A stretch of 64,000 bases of DNA from Fasciolopsis buskii (GCA_008360955.1 LUCM01005693.1:38375-102374), one strand, 5' to 3'. Numbered from the stretch's first letter, positions 23,651 through 37,265 are shown. Numbers and translations are program-made. The notes: generated by a model from the letters alone, not told the origin.

Positions 23651-26400
23651 GTTTGCATTTTCTTTGAATGAATGTAGATATTCTGTAATTTTGACCTTTG
23701 TATTCAGCAGTATTTGCACGACGAATTATTCCCATTCACACTTGATTAAGGCGTGAAATGCTGAATACATCGGTGTATCTTTAGCGTGATTAGTTGGGTT
23801 CGGCTTTCTAGGTAGTTTTGTTTCCTGACAGCCTCCGATAGCCAGTGTAAGTGGCTGAATGACGTATTGATTATCACCAAGCAAAATTTGCTGTTACGCA
23901 GTGAAAGTCCTCGCTGACTCCCTGTCAATTTAATTGTACCCATAACACCTTGGAGATGTTGGGTTTTTAATATGGTTAAGTGTGATTGGTTTAATTCTGA
24001 TGTTAGTCAAAAGCTATTACTGTTGAAAATCAGCATCGCATGCACATCATTTTCCACGTTTCTATAACGGTTCCTATCCTTCAGTTTAGACAGCCCTAAT
24101 TTACATTAACGTACCGTCAAAACCAAGCAAATCAACTGGCCATCTGTACATTGTTCCATCCTACTGAATTTTTCTACCTACCATAATGGCTTTGACCGTA
24201 ACTTCAGCTTCAAATTTTTCACTTCAGTCTGTGTGGTTTCCACAATCGCTTTATATAATATTTTAAACTGTAAAGAAGCAGCAGATAGTTTTCTCCATGT
24301 GGTGTTCATTATAACTGCCCCACTTTCAACACACACAAGTAGGGCCGGCTTTGAGGTTCCTTCCTCGTGATGTATTTTGTTACTTGTTGAAATTGGCGTT
24401 TAACAAATTCAATGAAAGTTGGCTTCGAAAAGGAACTTCGATTTGATTGACCTGAACTGCGCAAAATAACTTTTGTGCAAGATTCACGTATTTTCAGTGA
24501 GACTGAGTATGCCTCGGTCATTGGAGGCATTCAGTACATTTTTGTCCTGCTCGATCTCCCATCGCATATTCAGCAGCCTCGGTGACGATGGTTTCTACTC
24601 GTCACTAGTGTCCAACAAAACAACTGGTCAATTTTTAGGAAAATCGTCAGAAGCACAAAACTCATACGTCTTTCTATCTTGGTCTATTCATGAGTTCGTT
24701 GGCGTCCGATTTCGGAGCCCTCAGTCATATATGGCTGAATCCACAGTGATTTTCAGGACCAATTTTCTGCTGTTTTTACTCTTAGCTGTCCAGATACAAA
24801 AGCTTCTGAAAATTTATGCTTTACTCTAGGAATAGAATTGGAAATGTTTGCATCTATTTTAAACCTGGGTACGAAATTCAGAATCATGATGGGGAACGTG
24901 ATAGGTAAAGTCAGTGATACGGCTTTGGTGGATTTCTTGTTTTACGTTTTGAAAGACGGTTCTTTTAATGCATACTAGCGGAACGGAATGAACTGAAATA
25001 ATCCATTCATAGCTCTATGTCCACCGGCTTACTCTTTCCTCTTGTTAAATGTCAATGTGGTAATCCGAGAGCAAATTCGTTTGTCCGTACCTGAGTCTTT
25101 TGAGAAGTCTTTGGGAACTGTCTGCCAGGATCGTTTTTATGCATGAGATTAGTTTGTACCAAGTGAGACTGGACACGCTGGTTCTTAGTGTCATGTGTAT
25201 ATTGGGTCAGCACACGGTAATTAACATTCATAATGGTTAGGAATCCATGGAGTACTTATTATGCCTCCTGTAGCCGATACTCGGTCTCATTCATTGAGGT
25301 TGTCATTCTTTGACCATAACTGAAGTACATCGATTTATTCTACATTATTTAGGTAATGTTTGTCCTAAAAACTAAATTTTGGGCCTCGAAATGATAGTTT
25401 TCTTCTTTGGGTAGCCGGAATGGCTTTTCAGCCATAATAAAGTAGTATTGCTTGGAGGTCCATGTTCGAACGCGGATAACATCTTCATATCTTGCGCAGA
25501 ATGACCCCCACAATCCTGAACTGTAACCCAAGACCTATTAACATACTGATATGTGGATTCTAAATTCGATGGATAATCGAATACGAAGCGAACACCAAGC
25601 AGCATTTTTGCACATGCGACGCCAAATTTGATCCGATATCATCACATTCAATGAGACTTAACCAAAAATTTAGAAGAACTGATCGTATTCATCTTCTCCA
25701 TTTTTGAAAGAACAGTGTCTGACTTCGGGCTAACTCGTTCATGTTGCCGAAAGATTCACTCCGGAAGTACAGAATGCATTCCAAAAATCGACACACCATC
25801 GTTCACATTGCTCGAAGAATAGAGTAACTCATCCGAATAACCACCCAAAAGTAAAATTCTCAGTCCTGCAATTTATTGTTGGGAAAATTAAATTTTTCTT
25901 TTTTCTAAGGAATGCAGGACTTTCAACATGCATCTCAGTTGTAACGTTGAAAACCGTTTGCATATAAAGTCTTCGGTCCGTGCCACTTTCCATGATGAAC
26001 TGAAATAAGACTGATTGTAAGCACGAACTGGGCTATGGCTGGCCAAAAGCAGTAACTGAAATGGGGAACGAAATTGTTTCTTACATTCCTGCATCATTAT
26101 CATTGTTCGAAAACCGCACGTGCAGCGAGGCCGAACCTATCTTTTAGACTAGAGTAGATGGAAATCAATAGACTGCACAAAGTGCTTCTGCGTTTTGGAG
26201 TTTTTTGAGTTCTAACTTGAAACATTAAGCCTTGAAGCTTTCCTGATATTAGAATTTTTGAGAAGACCTGAGTTTTACCATACGATGAATTCCATTCAGG
26301 GATAACAGATGAAGAAAACAAAAAATATTCGTGAGTAACGTGATACAATCTGCATTTTCCATCCAGTTGCGATCTAATCAAACCCTGTTCCATAGATTAC
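23651..26400. other. No recognisable gene or repeat
   Basis: Minus-strand frames at 26,100-26,393 (97 codons with an ATG) and 25,372-25,605 were examined. They show no recognised motif or convincing splice sites. Confidence 0.35.
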
Positions 26401-27038
26401 CCGACTGCAACGCTTTAGATAGCGAGCAGGAACAAGCCTATCAGCTCTTAGGTTAGGCGGCGGCATATGGGTTAGGCTAATATTGATATATGGATGGCCG
26501 CTAACGCTTCCCCTAAAACCGCCAACCAAACCGTGAGTTCAGAGCATCACCCGACACTCCGTCCAGTTGTAGATCCCAATGACATCGGGCTTGACCATAA
26601 TCTAACTGTTGCTTGTCTCAAACATCCGGCAAACCATAGTAGAAGATTGTCAACGTGATCCCAATTTACTTGGGACCAGCAGTCACGTGCAAACAATATC
26701 GCAAGGCGTTCAAACCGCGGCCAGTAAGACTTGAATTTGTAAGGAAACGAATCTGTCCGCAGGAAGGCGCTCTACCTAGGTGGCGCATATCCCGTGCGAA
26801 TCCAAAATAGCTCGACTAGCTAGTCGCCTGTACCTATGTACGTGCCTGTGCTTATGTGTGTCTGCGTGCGTGCGTGCGTGCGTGCGCATGTTTGCTTATT
26901 GGAACCCTAGCCTGCCGTGCTTTTATGCCACACGGTGGGTCACCGACCCACCGTTTGCGGGCACGTGGAAATTTGCAACAGTTATCAATACAGGGCGAGT
27001 TAAAACACCTACGAGAAAGCTAGAATGGATCGTAAAAT
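26400..27038. other. GC-richer stretch with hairpin and CGTG repeat
   Basis: The base composition differs from both flanks. It contains a run of CGTG/TGCG units (26,862-26,887) and a perfect inverted repeat GGTGGGTC-ACC-GACCCACC at about 26,934-26,952. It sits just before the putative gypsy LTR. It may be the 5' part of another retroelement or a separate GC-rich repeat; no protein is recognised. Confidence 0.4.
26853..26888. repeat. CGTG microsatellite
   Basis: A short tandem repeat of alternating purine/pyrimidine character, CGTG repeated about six times, with related GTGTGTCTG just before it. Confidence 0.85.
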
Positions 27039-27513
27039 GTCACGATTAAACGCAAGTGTTCCGTGCAGTGATTAGGAAAGCGATCCACACATAATTATGT
27101 GACCACCAAATAATTCTGGCACCGATTTATCTTATGGCAGGAGATTCTCGAGAAGAAGTAGAAGCAGAAGCACATGAGGTCGTTCCACTGAACAGTCTCT
27201 CGTTTCGTAATTTCATATGACAATTAGGACAGCTTGATAGCAGTCTTGTAATGTGTATAGACATTGACACCAGCAATAATACGCTCATCAACGAAAACCT
27301 CGTGCTTCTTGTCTCGTTAGAATTTGGAGACAAGTAAATCGTTAACTCAATGTTGTCGAACGTACAATGCCTTCGCGCGCCCTATGTAACGTTCATTATG
27401 AATATTTAAATTGAGAACCTCGAAACACCCCTGACATACAATCGACTGAGGAACGTGACTTGATTAAAGCTTAGTAGCGCTTGGTGTGAAGACGTGGCAT
27501 CTATTCCACAACA
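27039..27513 (+). repeat. Putative 5' LTR of gypsy remnant
   Basis: The interval begins TGTCAC and ends ACA. It is followed at 27,514 by TTGGTGAGCCC, which resembles the TGGTGACCCC-type primer-binding site used by CsRn1-like elements with tRNA-Trp. The protease and reverse transcriptase of a gypsy element follow downstream. No matching 3' LTR was seen, so the boundaries are inferred from the TG...CA ends and the primer-site-like sequence alone. Confidence 0.3.
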
Positions 27514-27839
27514 TTGGTGAGCCCATTCCCAGCTCTTAGGCCTAATGTTCCTCAATTCTTTGCAATTAACCGCACAACGCATTGCTTCAGTTTATGTACT
27601 ATTGAAGTCGGCATTAGATTTATGCAACGCAGTCAATTCCAGCAAGCCTGTTTTTAGTGCTTTACAGCTGTTTCTTTAATTCGCGCACATAGAAGCAGTC
27701 TTCGCACCCAACAAGTAGGTTCTCAGTCTTTAAAGTAATTCTATGCTGCACACAGCCTACTAGTTAGGATTAAACTGAAAATATTCCAGCTAGTGATACT
27801 TGTGAGATCCTGATCAGATCAGCGTCGCCTAAATCGGAA

Positions 27840-30000
27840 TTCACGAACTAACTCAAATCTTGAAAATACGTATAGCAACTCACGGATCTCCGCAAAATAT
27901 ATTGAGCCAGACAGTAGTGAATATATCTGTTATTAGCTCTGAACCTGGCCGCGTCTACGACTTTGATTGGTCTACTTCTTCCAGGTTTCTAGCTGGATAC
28001 CACTGCTCAGCATTTGATATCCGTGTTTCACCAGGCAAACAACACCTGCTTCCTGCTGCCCTCATTCTACAAACACCAAACACTTCTATAAAAGTACCTT
28101 CGGACACAAGCTACTGTTCTGGGTTTAAGGCAACATTTTCCTTCGAATTTCATAAGCCCTCCTGTCTTCCCGCCGATTCTAAGAATTGACTTTTTGCCAC
28201 TTTGATACAAAGTGCCGCATATTGTTGGACAGTTTCAAATCTCTGCGAAAGTACAACATCAGAACCGCATCATTTCTCTTGGAATTAACCCAGTAACACT
28301 CTAGTCACCAGTTTTTCCACCATAGACCGATTCTCGCCATGCCTCTGAGGTCGATGTTTTCGACACCATGTAACGCTTAATAGGAAATTGTTAATAGTAA
28401 ATCCCGAATACCAGTACACCAGCCTAGACTGTTACCAAAGAAACTCTTTGCAGCACTAGAAGAATTTGAACATATGTTCGTACGGGTAATAATTCACCCA
28501 TCAAACCGCCCATTCAACCTAGTCCCAAAACGCAGCTGCGACTGGCACTCAACCAAACAACTATATCTGCCCATTAGCCGATCCTAAACACTGACGATCA
28601 CGAGGCAAGACCATTATCTCAAGGTATGATCTGGTGTGGACGCATTTTCACATCACTTTTACACCGAATTATATCACCACGACTATGGTAAAAATAGAAA
28701 TTGGCATCTGCGAAATCTTCATATGTTCTGGTCTGATAAATGTAGCATAAACCTCCCAGTGGTTCGCAGATGAGGTGCTCGTTGATACTAGTTTTGCCCT
28801 CACGTTAACTGATAACGTCTTTGTTACCAGTGTAGACGAACACAAACATGGTGAGCATACCAGCTATTTCAGAGGATACCAATGAACAGCATTTCTGTTA
28901 TTAATCCTCAAAAAATCTCTGGCTCTTTAATCATCAAATTTCCTGGTCATTACATTGAAACTGAAGGTATTCTGTTGTTAATAAGCAGACTGAGTGGCAT
29001 AAGTTATTAACCCTGAACCTCACTCTTTAAGGAGTCTCTGATGTTTACGGGATAACATCAACCATTATTGTTTCTTTTTGCACAGTTTGTCAGTGGTCTC
29101 ACAAGTAGTCACTGAGCTTTTAGAAAATGGACCGCCCAATTTATCCATTTCTCCGAAAACGAAAACAACTCTACAAACATCCAAGGAAACTTTGGGAACC
29201 ACTTTTTCATGGGCATATTGACAGTAACAAGAGGTTTCTGTTAAAAAGCCATCTGCCATAGCCCTTGGTGAAGAGTGGCAGAAGAGGGCTGATAGGGCAT
29301 TTTCCTGGATGTTACTTTTGGCATAGTCGAAATACAGCACATGTGGGTGTGAACTAACCATCCCCCAATCCGGTTTGCAGGAAAATAATTTCAACATAAT
29401 ATTGAAGGGGAAACTTTAGCATAAGTGTTGGTCATAAGTCACTGACGTACGTGTTGGCTTTCTGCAGCGACTGCTATTCTCCGATAGGAATTCGACAACG
29501 CCTTTTCATCTTCTAGTACACCACCAAAGTCAGTTTTGTAACAGAATTTGATAACCTTGTGATGAATAATCTGTCCCATACAAGTATGCACATGGTTTCT
29601 GACCCAATGTCACCCAGCTGGTCGGATATTGCGAAAGTACACAAAGATGACGATGAACTAATTGTCACAACTCATCTTCCTCCGCAGTGCCAAAATATTT
29701 GTCCCTTGCGGATGCAGGTGGTTTCATTGTTTGTGATATTACCATTGGAAAGCCTCGACTTATTATCTCTTGTCTGATTGCTCCTCGTGGTTTCTGCGAA
29801 TTTTTACACCATATTCATCCCGGAACATGATTCCACCGATCCTGTTCCTAATATAACTGAAGCCATTCGTGTTTGAACAAAAGTACTATCCAAACAAAAG
29901 AACCAGGGTCCACAAACATGCCCGATCCGGGCCTTCCCAGTGGCCAACTAACAATGGATTACTTCTTTCATTAACCTGAACATATTTTTCCATTGTCATT
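27840..30000 (+). mobile_element. Decayed Ty3/gypsy pol (PR-RT-RH-IN)
   Basis: Conserved blocks appear in the right order across changing frames. Protease-like: DWSTSSRFLAGY near 27,965, with the catalytic DTG lost. RT start: EEFEHMFVRVI and VPKRSCDW, 28,460-28,540. RT catalytic region: TLTDNVFVTSVDEH at 28,802-28,843, YxDD changed to LTDN. RT end: FPGHYIETEGI at about 28,940-28,972. RNase H: EEWQ near 29,270, SKYSTCGCEL near 29,330, GHKSLTYVL at 29,430-29,456, DNLVMNNLSH at 29,550-29,579. Integrase N-terminal region: IAKVHKDDDEL near 29,625, CDITIGKPR near 29,735. The order and motifs are those of Ty3/gypsy pol. Many stops and frameshifts make it inactive. Gag is almost absent, and the integrase core is cut near the start of the RTE LINE. 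Confidence 0.8.
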
Positions 30001-30189
30001 GGACAATGTTTACAGTTTTTCTCTAAAGAGCATCGATTATCCCACGTGTATCCCAGTAAAAATGTCCGCTATAAAATCCTGCAGTGAAGTAGTTTACAAA
30101 GCTTTATAACAGCAGTCGACTTCCAAATTTGGCGATCCTTTAGCTACGAAGAGTTGCACTAACTCACTCCAAACCGGTAAGCGATTTTC

Positions 30190-33100
30190 CTTCGTTTTGC
30201 TTAAAATTAAGCATATGCGAACAAATTCCCTTTCTTATATCCAACATGTCTCTTCTGTCTCAAACCCAATCTCTTCGCCCCTTCTGCCTATCCATAGTGT
30301 CCCCATTGATAACACGCCCGATACTCGCAACGGTTTATTGTCAAGTAGTGTAGTAGGTGGTTTTCAGTCTGTTAGCTCACATTTTCTCAAGCCTCGTCAG
30401 CCTTTGAATCTTGGTTCCTTCAATGTGCCCACTTTAATGCAGGCTGGCCAACAGGCCTGTTTGGCTCTGACAGTGGACTGACTCACGCTCGATTGATATC
30501 TGCTGCATGAGTGAAACACGAATTCAGGATTCGAGTAGAGTAATTCAACTGACTGGGCCTAATGTCTCGTCAAGATATTTCCTTCATAGTTCAGGAGACT
30601 AAGCAGCTCAAGCTGTGGGTCAACGCGGTGTAGGGATAGTCTTGAGTGAGAAGGCTGAAGCAGCCCTTTTAGACTGGATCCCAGTCAACAGTCGCTTGTG
30701 TGCCGCGGGACTGCATGGATCAGTCGGCGTCCGAAAGGATAGTAATGTTAGGCGTAGTTTATTTGTTATCTCAGTATACGCTCCAAAAGACTGCAGCACT
30801 TACATGGGGAAGGACGAGTTTTACGATGACCTGGTCACCCTTGTTCGGAAGAGCAAAGGCTCTGACATTATAGTGGTGGCAGGTGACTTCATTGCACAAG
30901 TTAGAAAACAGAATGCATCGGAATCCTGTTTAGGTGCGCGATGCGCCTTGCCGGCACAGCGAACAGACAACGGGGAAAGACCTCTCCAATTCTGTGCAGA
31001 CAACCACTTATTCTAATCTAGTACGAATTTCGGACACAGTTCGCGTCGCACAGCGACATGGCATTCTAACTCGACAGGTACTCTGAGTCAGATTGACCAT
31101 ATCGCAGTTGGTTACCGTTGGCGCGGTTCTTTCCAGAACTGTAGATCACACTAGACCACGTACGTCGAATCGGACCATGCGTTAGTTTTAATGCGATTTT
31201 TGCTGAAGCTCAATAGCCATCGACGTAGGCCACAAACCCGATTGGCTGTCGAACGTTTGTCTGATTCGGCTGTTCGAAACAGCTACGAACATAAACTATC
31301 GGAGGAATTAAGAACTTCGATGAGCAGCAATATAGACGATCAGTGGGATCAAATTAAGCAGGCGATGCATTTGGCAGCAAATTTAGCTTGTGGTCCTAGA
31401 TCTAGCGTTCATCAAAGACAATGGATCTCGCAAGCGTCACTAAGTCTAATGGAGCAAAATCGCCAGCTGTCTAACTGCAAGAAAGTGAATAAGATGCGTC
31501 GGCAGTTGCAGCATCAGTTGACGATAAGCCTGAGGAATGACCACGAAAACTGGTGGGTTAAGGTAGCCGAAGAGATGGAAGTGGCGTCCGCTTCAGGTAA
31601 CAGTCAAAGACTGTTTAAGCTTATACGTGACAGCGGTGGGCGGCGAATGTCGGTTAGTGAAGTCCTGTGCGATAGGACTGGAGAGCTCATCCATGGTAGA
31701 CAGGATTGACTGGACCGTTGGGCAGAGCATTTCAAGGATCAGTTTAGCTGGCCATACGCTATCGCATCTAGTCCGACGCCTGGAGCTGTGAATCCTTGGA
31801 AGATGTCACTTGATCCCCCAACGGAAGTGGAAGTGGGGTCGAATATTCGGCTTCTGAAGAGGGGAAAAGCTGCCGGCCCTGACGAACTTCCCTCAGTTCT
31901 TTTCAAATTGGGTGGAGAAGTGCTGATGAAATCACTTACCTCCTTGCATTGTAATATTTAAAACGAGGAGCGCATCCCGCTATCGTGGGGTAAGTCACTG
32001 ATTATACCCATTTTCAAGAAGGACACTCGATGTGACTGCAGCAATCATCGTGGGATTAGTTTAATTCCGATAGTCACTAAGGTGTTAGTTTCGATAATGC
32101 TGCGCCGTTTGACACCGATTCGCGAGAGTAATATCCGCGACCAACAGACCGGATTTCGTCCAGGTTGAAGTTGCATCGACCAGATATTCACTCTTTGACA
32201 GATACTCGAAACGCGCCACACGCACCGGAACCCTACAATCGTGGTCTTCCTGGACTTGAAAGGTGCTTTCGACTCCGTGGATCAACCAGCACTACTCAGT
32301 GCTCCCCACCGAAAGGGTATGCCAACGAAGTTTGTGAACCTGTTGCGAGCATTGTACTCGCATACCTATGGTTGCGTTAGGGTATACGGTGAACTGTCAC
32401 GTTCATTCGAAACAACTAGCGGCGTTCGACAAGAGTGTCCCATCTCCCCATTCTTGTTCAACTTCGTCATGGACGAGGTGATGGAAGATGTTGTGGGAGG
32501 TCTCCGGGATGTAGGAGTCGAACTAAGAAGTGGAGGAAAGCTATGTGACCTAGATTACGCAGACGACGTCGTGCGCCTGTTCGAGTCTGCGGACCGTGCA
32601 AAACGGGCACTAGTAGACTGTCGAGATCGGTTGCTCGGTTTGGCATGTGCTTTGCACGTTCAAAGTGCAAAGTGGTGTTAAAAAATTGGACGACAGTAAC
32701 GCCGAACTTGATACTGGATGGAGAGGAACTTACGACTGTGGACCGTTTCACCTAGCTTGTTAGCTGCGTGTCCAACGATGGTAACTCGGGAGTGAAGGTA
32801 AATATGCGTATATCGAAGGCTCGGGCAGCTTACGCCGGATTGAAGCACTTGTGGCGTCGGTCTGATATTTCGCTGAAGTTGAAAGGTCGTGTGTACTGTG
32901 CTGCAGTGCGTTCAGTTCTGTTGTACGGTTGCGAGACGTGGAGTATGCGTGTGGACGATGTTCGTCGGCTAGAGGTATTCTACCATCGATGTCTTCGTAG
33001 TATGGCTAGGATTGGATGGAGTGACCGGGTGAGTACTCTAAAGGTTGGGAATCTGGTATTGGGTGCCACTTCTGAGAATAGCTTGTTTCAGCGTATGAAA

Positions 33101-33600
33101 CATAGTAGCCTGCGCTGGTTGGGTCAAGTGTTGCGTATGACGAACACTCGTCTACCATACCGTGCCCTATTTTGTGTTCCTCCCAAGGAGTGAAAGAGGC
33201 CATATGGAGATCAACAGATGACGTGGGAACGTGGAATGAGAAAATGTACAGCGAACTTGGGTAAAGTAGGTGTCTCACGCCTTCGTGGTTGGGGTCCGAA
33301 AGACTCGTCAACTAGCTGGCTGGAGACATTGATGTATATGGCAGTGAACAGTGAACAGTAGCGATCGTGTTGTCATTTTCTATCGAATCAGAATGATTGA
33401 AAGCACGTGCGTTTGTACAGTTAGACTGTGTTCCGTGTGTTGGCTGCAGGAGCAACTTATCTTTTCCCGCTTGTGTAGGTCCACTCCCTGTTCCCGTTGG
33501 ATATTCACTTCTTTTTATATAAACGTGTAACTCTGGGGAAAGGCAGCGGTCAGTGAGGCTTCCCTTGCTATTTAACGCTGAACGATGATGATGATGCTAT
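30190..33600 (+). mobile_element. RTE-clade LINE, nearly complete, inactive
   Basis: One non-LTR element holds all main parts in order. Endonuclease start: LNLGSFNVPTLMQAGQQ near 30,405-30,455. Endonuclease body 30,615-31,016: LLDWIPVNSRLCAAGL, then VAGDFIAQV where family members have GDFNAQVG, so the catalytic Asn is replaced. Linker 31,191-31,709. RT 31,830-32,680: GKAAGPDELPS, FRPG, VVFLDLKGAFDSVDQ, GVRQECPISPFLFNF, and an intact YADD at 32,556-32,567. Thumb and C-terminal domain 32,768-33,360: LKHLWRRSDISLKLKGRVY, SSLRWLGQVLRM, LRGWGPKDSSTSWLETL. The 3' end carries GATGATGATGATG at 33,584-33,597. Stops (for example near 30,480, 31,708, 31,960, 32,166) and frameshifts make it a pseudoelement. 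Confidence 0.92.
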
Positions 33601-36600
33601 TCATATAATATATTAAAAGAAATATTTCATACCGAAGCAAAAACTTCTGTCATCCTCAAATCTAACACCGCTAAATGTACGGACGTTCCTACTGTATTAC
33701 GCTTTCAAACCATCTTAAAAGAAAAATTCGGGGGACGTCCCTTTGATGCCACCTAGCGAAGTCTTCCGTCACAATATCGATGTCATTACCCATTTCATTC
33801 TCTCAGTCATTTTTAGTCACATGAATAAATTCAGGTTCTTTTAATCATAAGGTTGTAGACTTGGCTTGAAAAATGCCACTCACGGCAATGAAAAGATCAC
33901 GTAACTATAGACACTCTCAACCAGGTTGTCTCCATACTGGAAGCATTTCAAATAAAACAGGGTCCTCCCAATCCGTCTGACGTTTACTCCCTTTGTAGTT
34001 CTATAGAACCACACACGCACATATTCTTATTGGTTTAGATTCTGTTTAACCCCTATTGTGCTCCACTTAGTCAGGCCCATTCCGCTTTACTTCCAGTGGC
34101 AATTTTTTCTAGTTAATGGCCTGACCACACGGGCCCTTTGCGTTTGAAAGTGTTTTGTTCGGTGTGGACTATATGACTCGAGGATTTTGCGCATAATCCG
34201 TGAATAAAGGTTCCGAAGCCATAAGAATGGTAAACGGCATTTTCACAGATGGTGGAGTTTCTTCCCATAATCACCGCCCACTTTGGCAAATCTGTTTTCC
34301 TACTCGTTATTTTTGCGCGACGCTAAACTGATCCAAGCATCTGCACTCTTTCTACGCCCTGGAATGGGGCATTGAAGATGGTGAATTGAGTTTGCACGTT
34401 TACCTCTGAACCTCAGAACATCACAGACTTGCATTTGACCGGATCGAAGCGTGAAAAACATGATCGACTGTACATATTTTGAGACTTAACATTGAAAGAA
34501 AAAGGAAAAGAGACCTGATACGAAAACGGCGGCCTTTTTGTTACAATACTGAGTAGTGGGTTGTATTTAAAAGCTACAAAGAAGTCCAACTGAAGCCAAT
34601 GAATGCTATTTTTCCTGGACTATGCTTGAATGTTCATCATGAGGGGCATTACCCAAATGAGTACTATCGGCCGTAAAGAGAATGAAAAAGTGCGCTCTTA
34701 ATATTTAGCATTGTTCAAGCAAACTCAAAACTATCTTTAAGTCCTTCACAGTGTAAATCATCTACGTGAAATTGCCAAAATGAACGTGATCACCAATACT
34801 CGGCATTCTGTCACATTCAAACCGAGAAATCAGTCACAACCAATATTATTGATGCTTTAGATGGTGTAATCCATGGACAAGCGGTCGTCGTGTCACACAC
34901 ACACGCCAAATCCTTCAGCCAACTAATCGTGATCACTACACTGTTAAATGCACTGTTGATTTAGTTTCTAATACATGCCAGTTGAATAAAGCGAAGTAAA
35001 ATCCGTCGTCCTATGTGGCTTACTTGTGAACTTTCCGAAGATTTTACGAAGTACTGGTGCACTCCGTGAGTTATTTCTCCAGTAGAGCATTTCATGATGG
35101 GTTTCCTTGGTCTTTAGATGTACCATGAATATCTAGAGTACTGCCAAAAACAACCAACATATATGCACTTTTCTCTTTGCGAATGACCCAGTGTAATTTA
35201 CATTAACATTTAGTGCTCGGGTTTATCGCGAAAAGTGCTCTGCTAATCGATTTTATCATTTAATGTGATTCATCAGTGATTTTGTCGTGGACCTACGTGG
35301 ACCCGTATTTTGTCCCGATGTGCAAAAAGCACAGAGTTGGGAGTAGGAATAAACTGTGAAAGAGAAATCCACGGCAAACATGACCGTGTCAACTGCTTGC
35401 AACTTAAATATCACACTGTTTTTGTTCTAGCGATGTTATAAATTATTTGTCCTCATTTTGTATATCGTACTTTCAGACTAATGAATGTGTAAATTATCTG
35501 GCTTGAGTTTGACGTGATAGACTAGAATTAGAGCAAAATTGCTTTCTGAATATGACGGTTAATTTCCTTTCTGTGCTATCCCTCAACAGTAACACTGGTA
35601 GCAATCAACTTGCTGATGTGCACTCGAAGCCTGTCATTACAGTAAGATATCTAACCAAACTCTGAGTATAAGTCGCCCGTAAAAATGATGTACAAACTGT
35701 ATGATCAAACTGCAGGATATGGTGCCCTAAATTGTTCTAGCTTGCAAAAAATATTTTACTCCCAAAATGTGACCGACTGTTAGTATTATTTCCCTAGGTG
35801 GATCTTAGTTACTAAAATTAAATCATGGCTAAATCTAGGCATGTTTAGCTAAATAAATCGCATGTTTGAAATGCAGGACATTAGGTTCGAAAGACTACAA
35901 TGATAGCCCCTTGATAACTGCCGGTTATCCGTCTATTCAGAATATTAACCATCTGAGACTAGAATGCGTGGCCCAGAGATTGAAGAATGTAGTCCTTGGA
36001 TTAATGATAAGACTCGGAAGCATTTACGTCTTTCCACGTTTAAGTAGCTCTGATAGATAAGTTGTGTACAGTCTAGTCCAAACTAGAGTAATATCAGATT
36101 CAACTAGGCAGAACCTTATACATCAGCATGGTGTCAACCAGGTAAAAGGAGTAAATTAAGACGATACTCTTTTTGGCGAGTTTTAGGATCTTTATTTCGT
36201 TAGGTATTACTCTCTAGTCCATTGCATCATCTGATACCAGTATCGAATGTGTGACCTTTCGATGTGTAGAAGTTCTGATATTTTTCTGCATTTCTTTTAG
36301 GCAACCAGCGTGAGTCATAATCTAGTCTTCAAAACAGAAACTAAGCACTTGTTTCATGTCATCTTATTGACGTGGCTCTAATTAGCACATCTGATTCCAC
36401 AATTCTGAAGGTTTGCACAACACCAATCTCATAACTACTATCTATCAACTCGTATGAGAACGTTTCTATTGATGTGCCATGTGTCATTCACCTCAAGATG
36501 CAGCTTATATCATGTTGCCAAAGTTATCTCCGGGACACAAAAGCTTGGTACAATGACCAAACAAATCAATAGAGTAAGAGATCTTTTGACGGCACATTAG

Positions 36601-37147
36601 TCGCGGTCAACTTCAGTAGTAATACGGAATTTAGTGAGAACAGTTTTGCACAGTTAACAACCCTTGCCACCACGATGCACCCTGCGTATACCCGTAACTC
36701 AGCGCACAACATTGAAGACGCAAGAAGACCCGGCAATGACATTGTTATTTTGCTCAACAACTATGTTTTGGGCGGGGGGTTGATAAGCAATATGATAGAT
36801 TTATTGGGCCGAGGGACAGAGAATCTATAAAATGAGGAAAAGAGATAAAGTTTAATATACGACAGACAAATAGGCTAGGTGATTTGAAGAGTAAAATCAC
36901 AACCATAGGTTTGCTTCTCGTATGTCAGTAGGTTAATGCTGTTGCATCTTACGGAATGCGGAAGTAAAACTGTAATAAGTTTAACTTTCCCTAGGAAAGA
37001 GAGGCCTTCGGATTTGTCGATCCACTGGACACAAAAATGCGCAAACACTGGGTATGAAGACAATTACCACAAAATCTATTTTTAGTACCAAGCCTAGAAG
37101 GTTTTGATTAAGTGATTTCTTAAACAACATTTACATCCCAATCACCA
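33601..37147. other. No recognisable gene or repeat
   Basis: AT-rich stretch with only short frames, including 64-codon frames at 35,866-36,060 (plus) and 36,566-36,760 (minus), neither recognised. A short CA run occurs near 34,896. Confidence 0.4.
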
Positions 37148-37265
37148 TTGAGAAACCATGGGAGCATTGCTCAGCTTCTCAATCCTCCTTAGGAGTTAAC
37201 CGGGCTCCAAACAGGGAAATAGCGACTGAGTTGAACGTATTCGTCACCAACCTAATTGGTTAGTT
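37148..37265 (-). mobile_element. Hammerhead/tRNA-like retroposon fragment, copy G
   Basis: On the minus strand this shows the tRNA-like head remnant (CGTTCAACTCAGTCGC) and the region after the ribozyme core (AATGCTCCCATGGTTTCTC). It is much diverged. With copy H it again forms a head-to-head inverted pair. Confidence 0.6.

Noticed and set aside
26100..26393. 97-codon minus-strand frame with ATG
   Set aside because: No recognised domain and no regulatory or splice context; its length is within the chance range for 64 kb.
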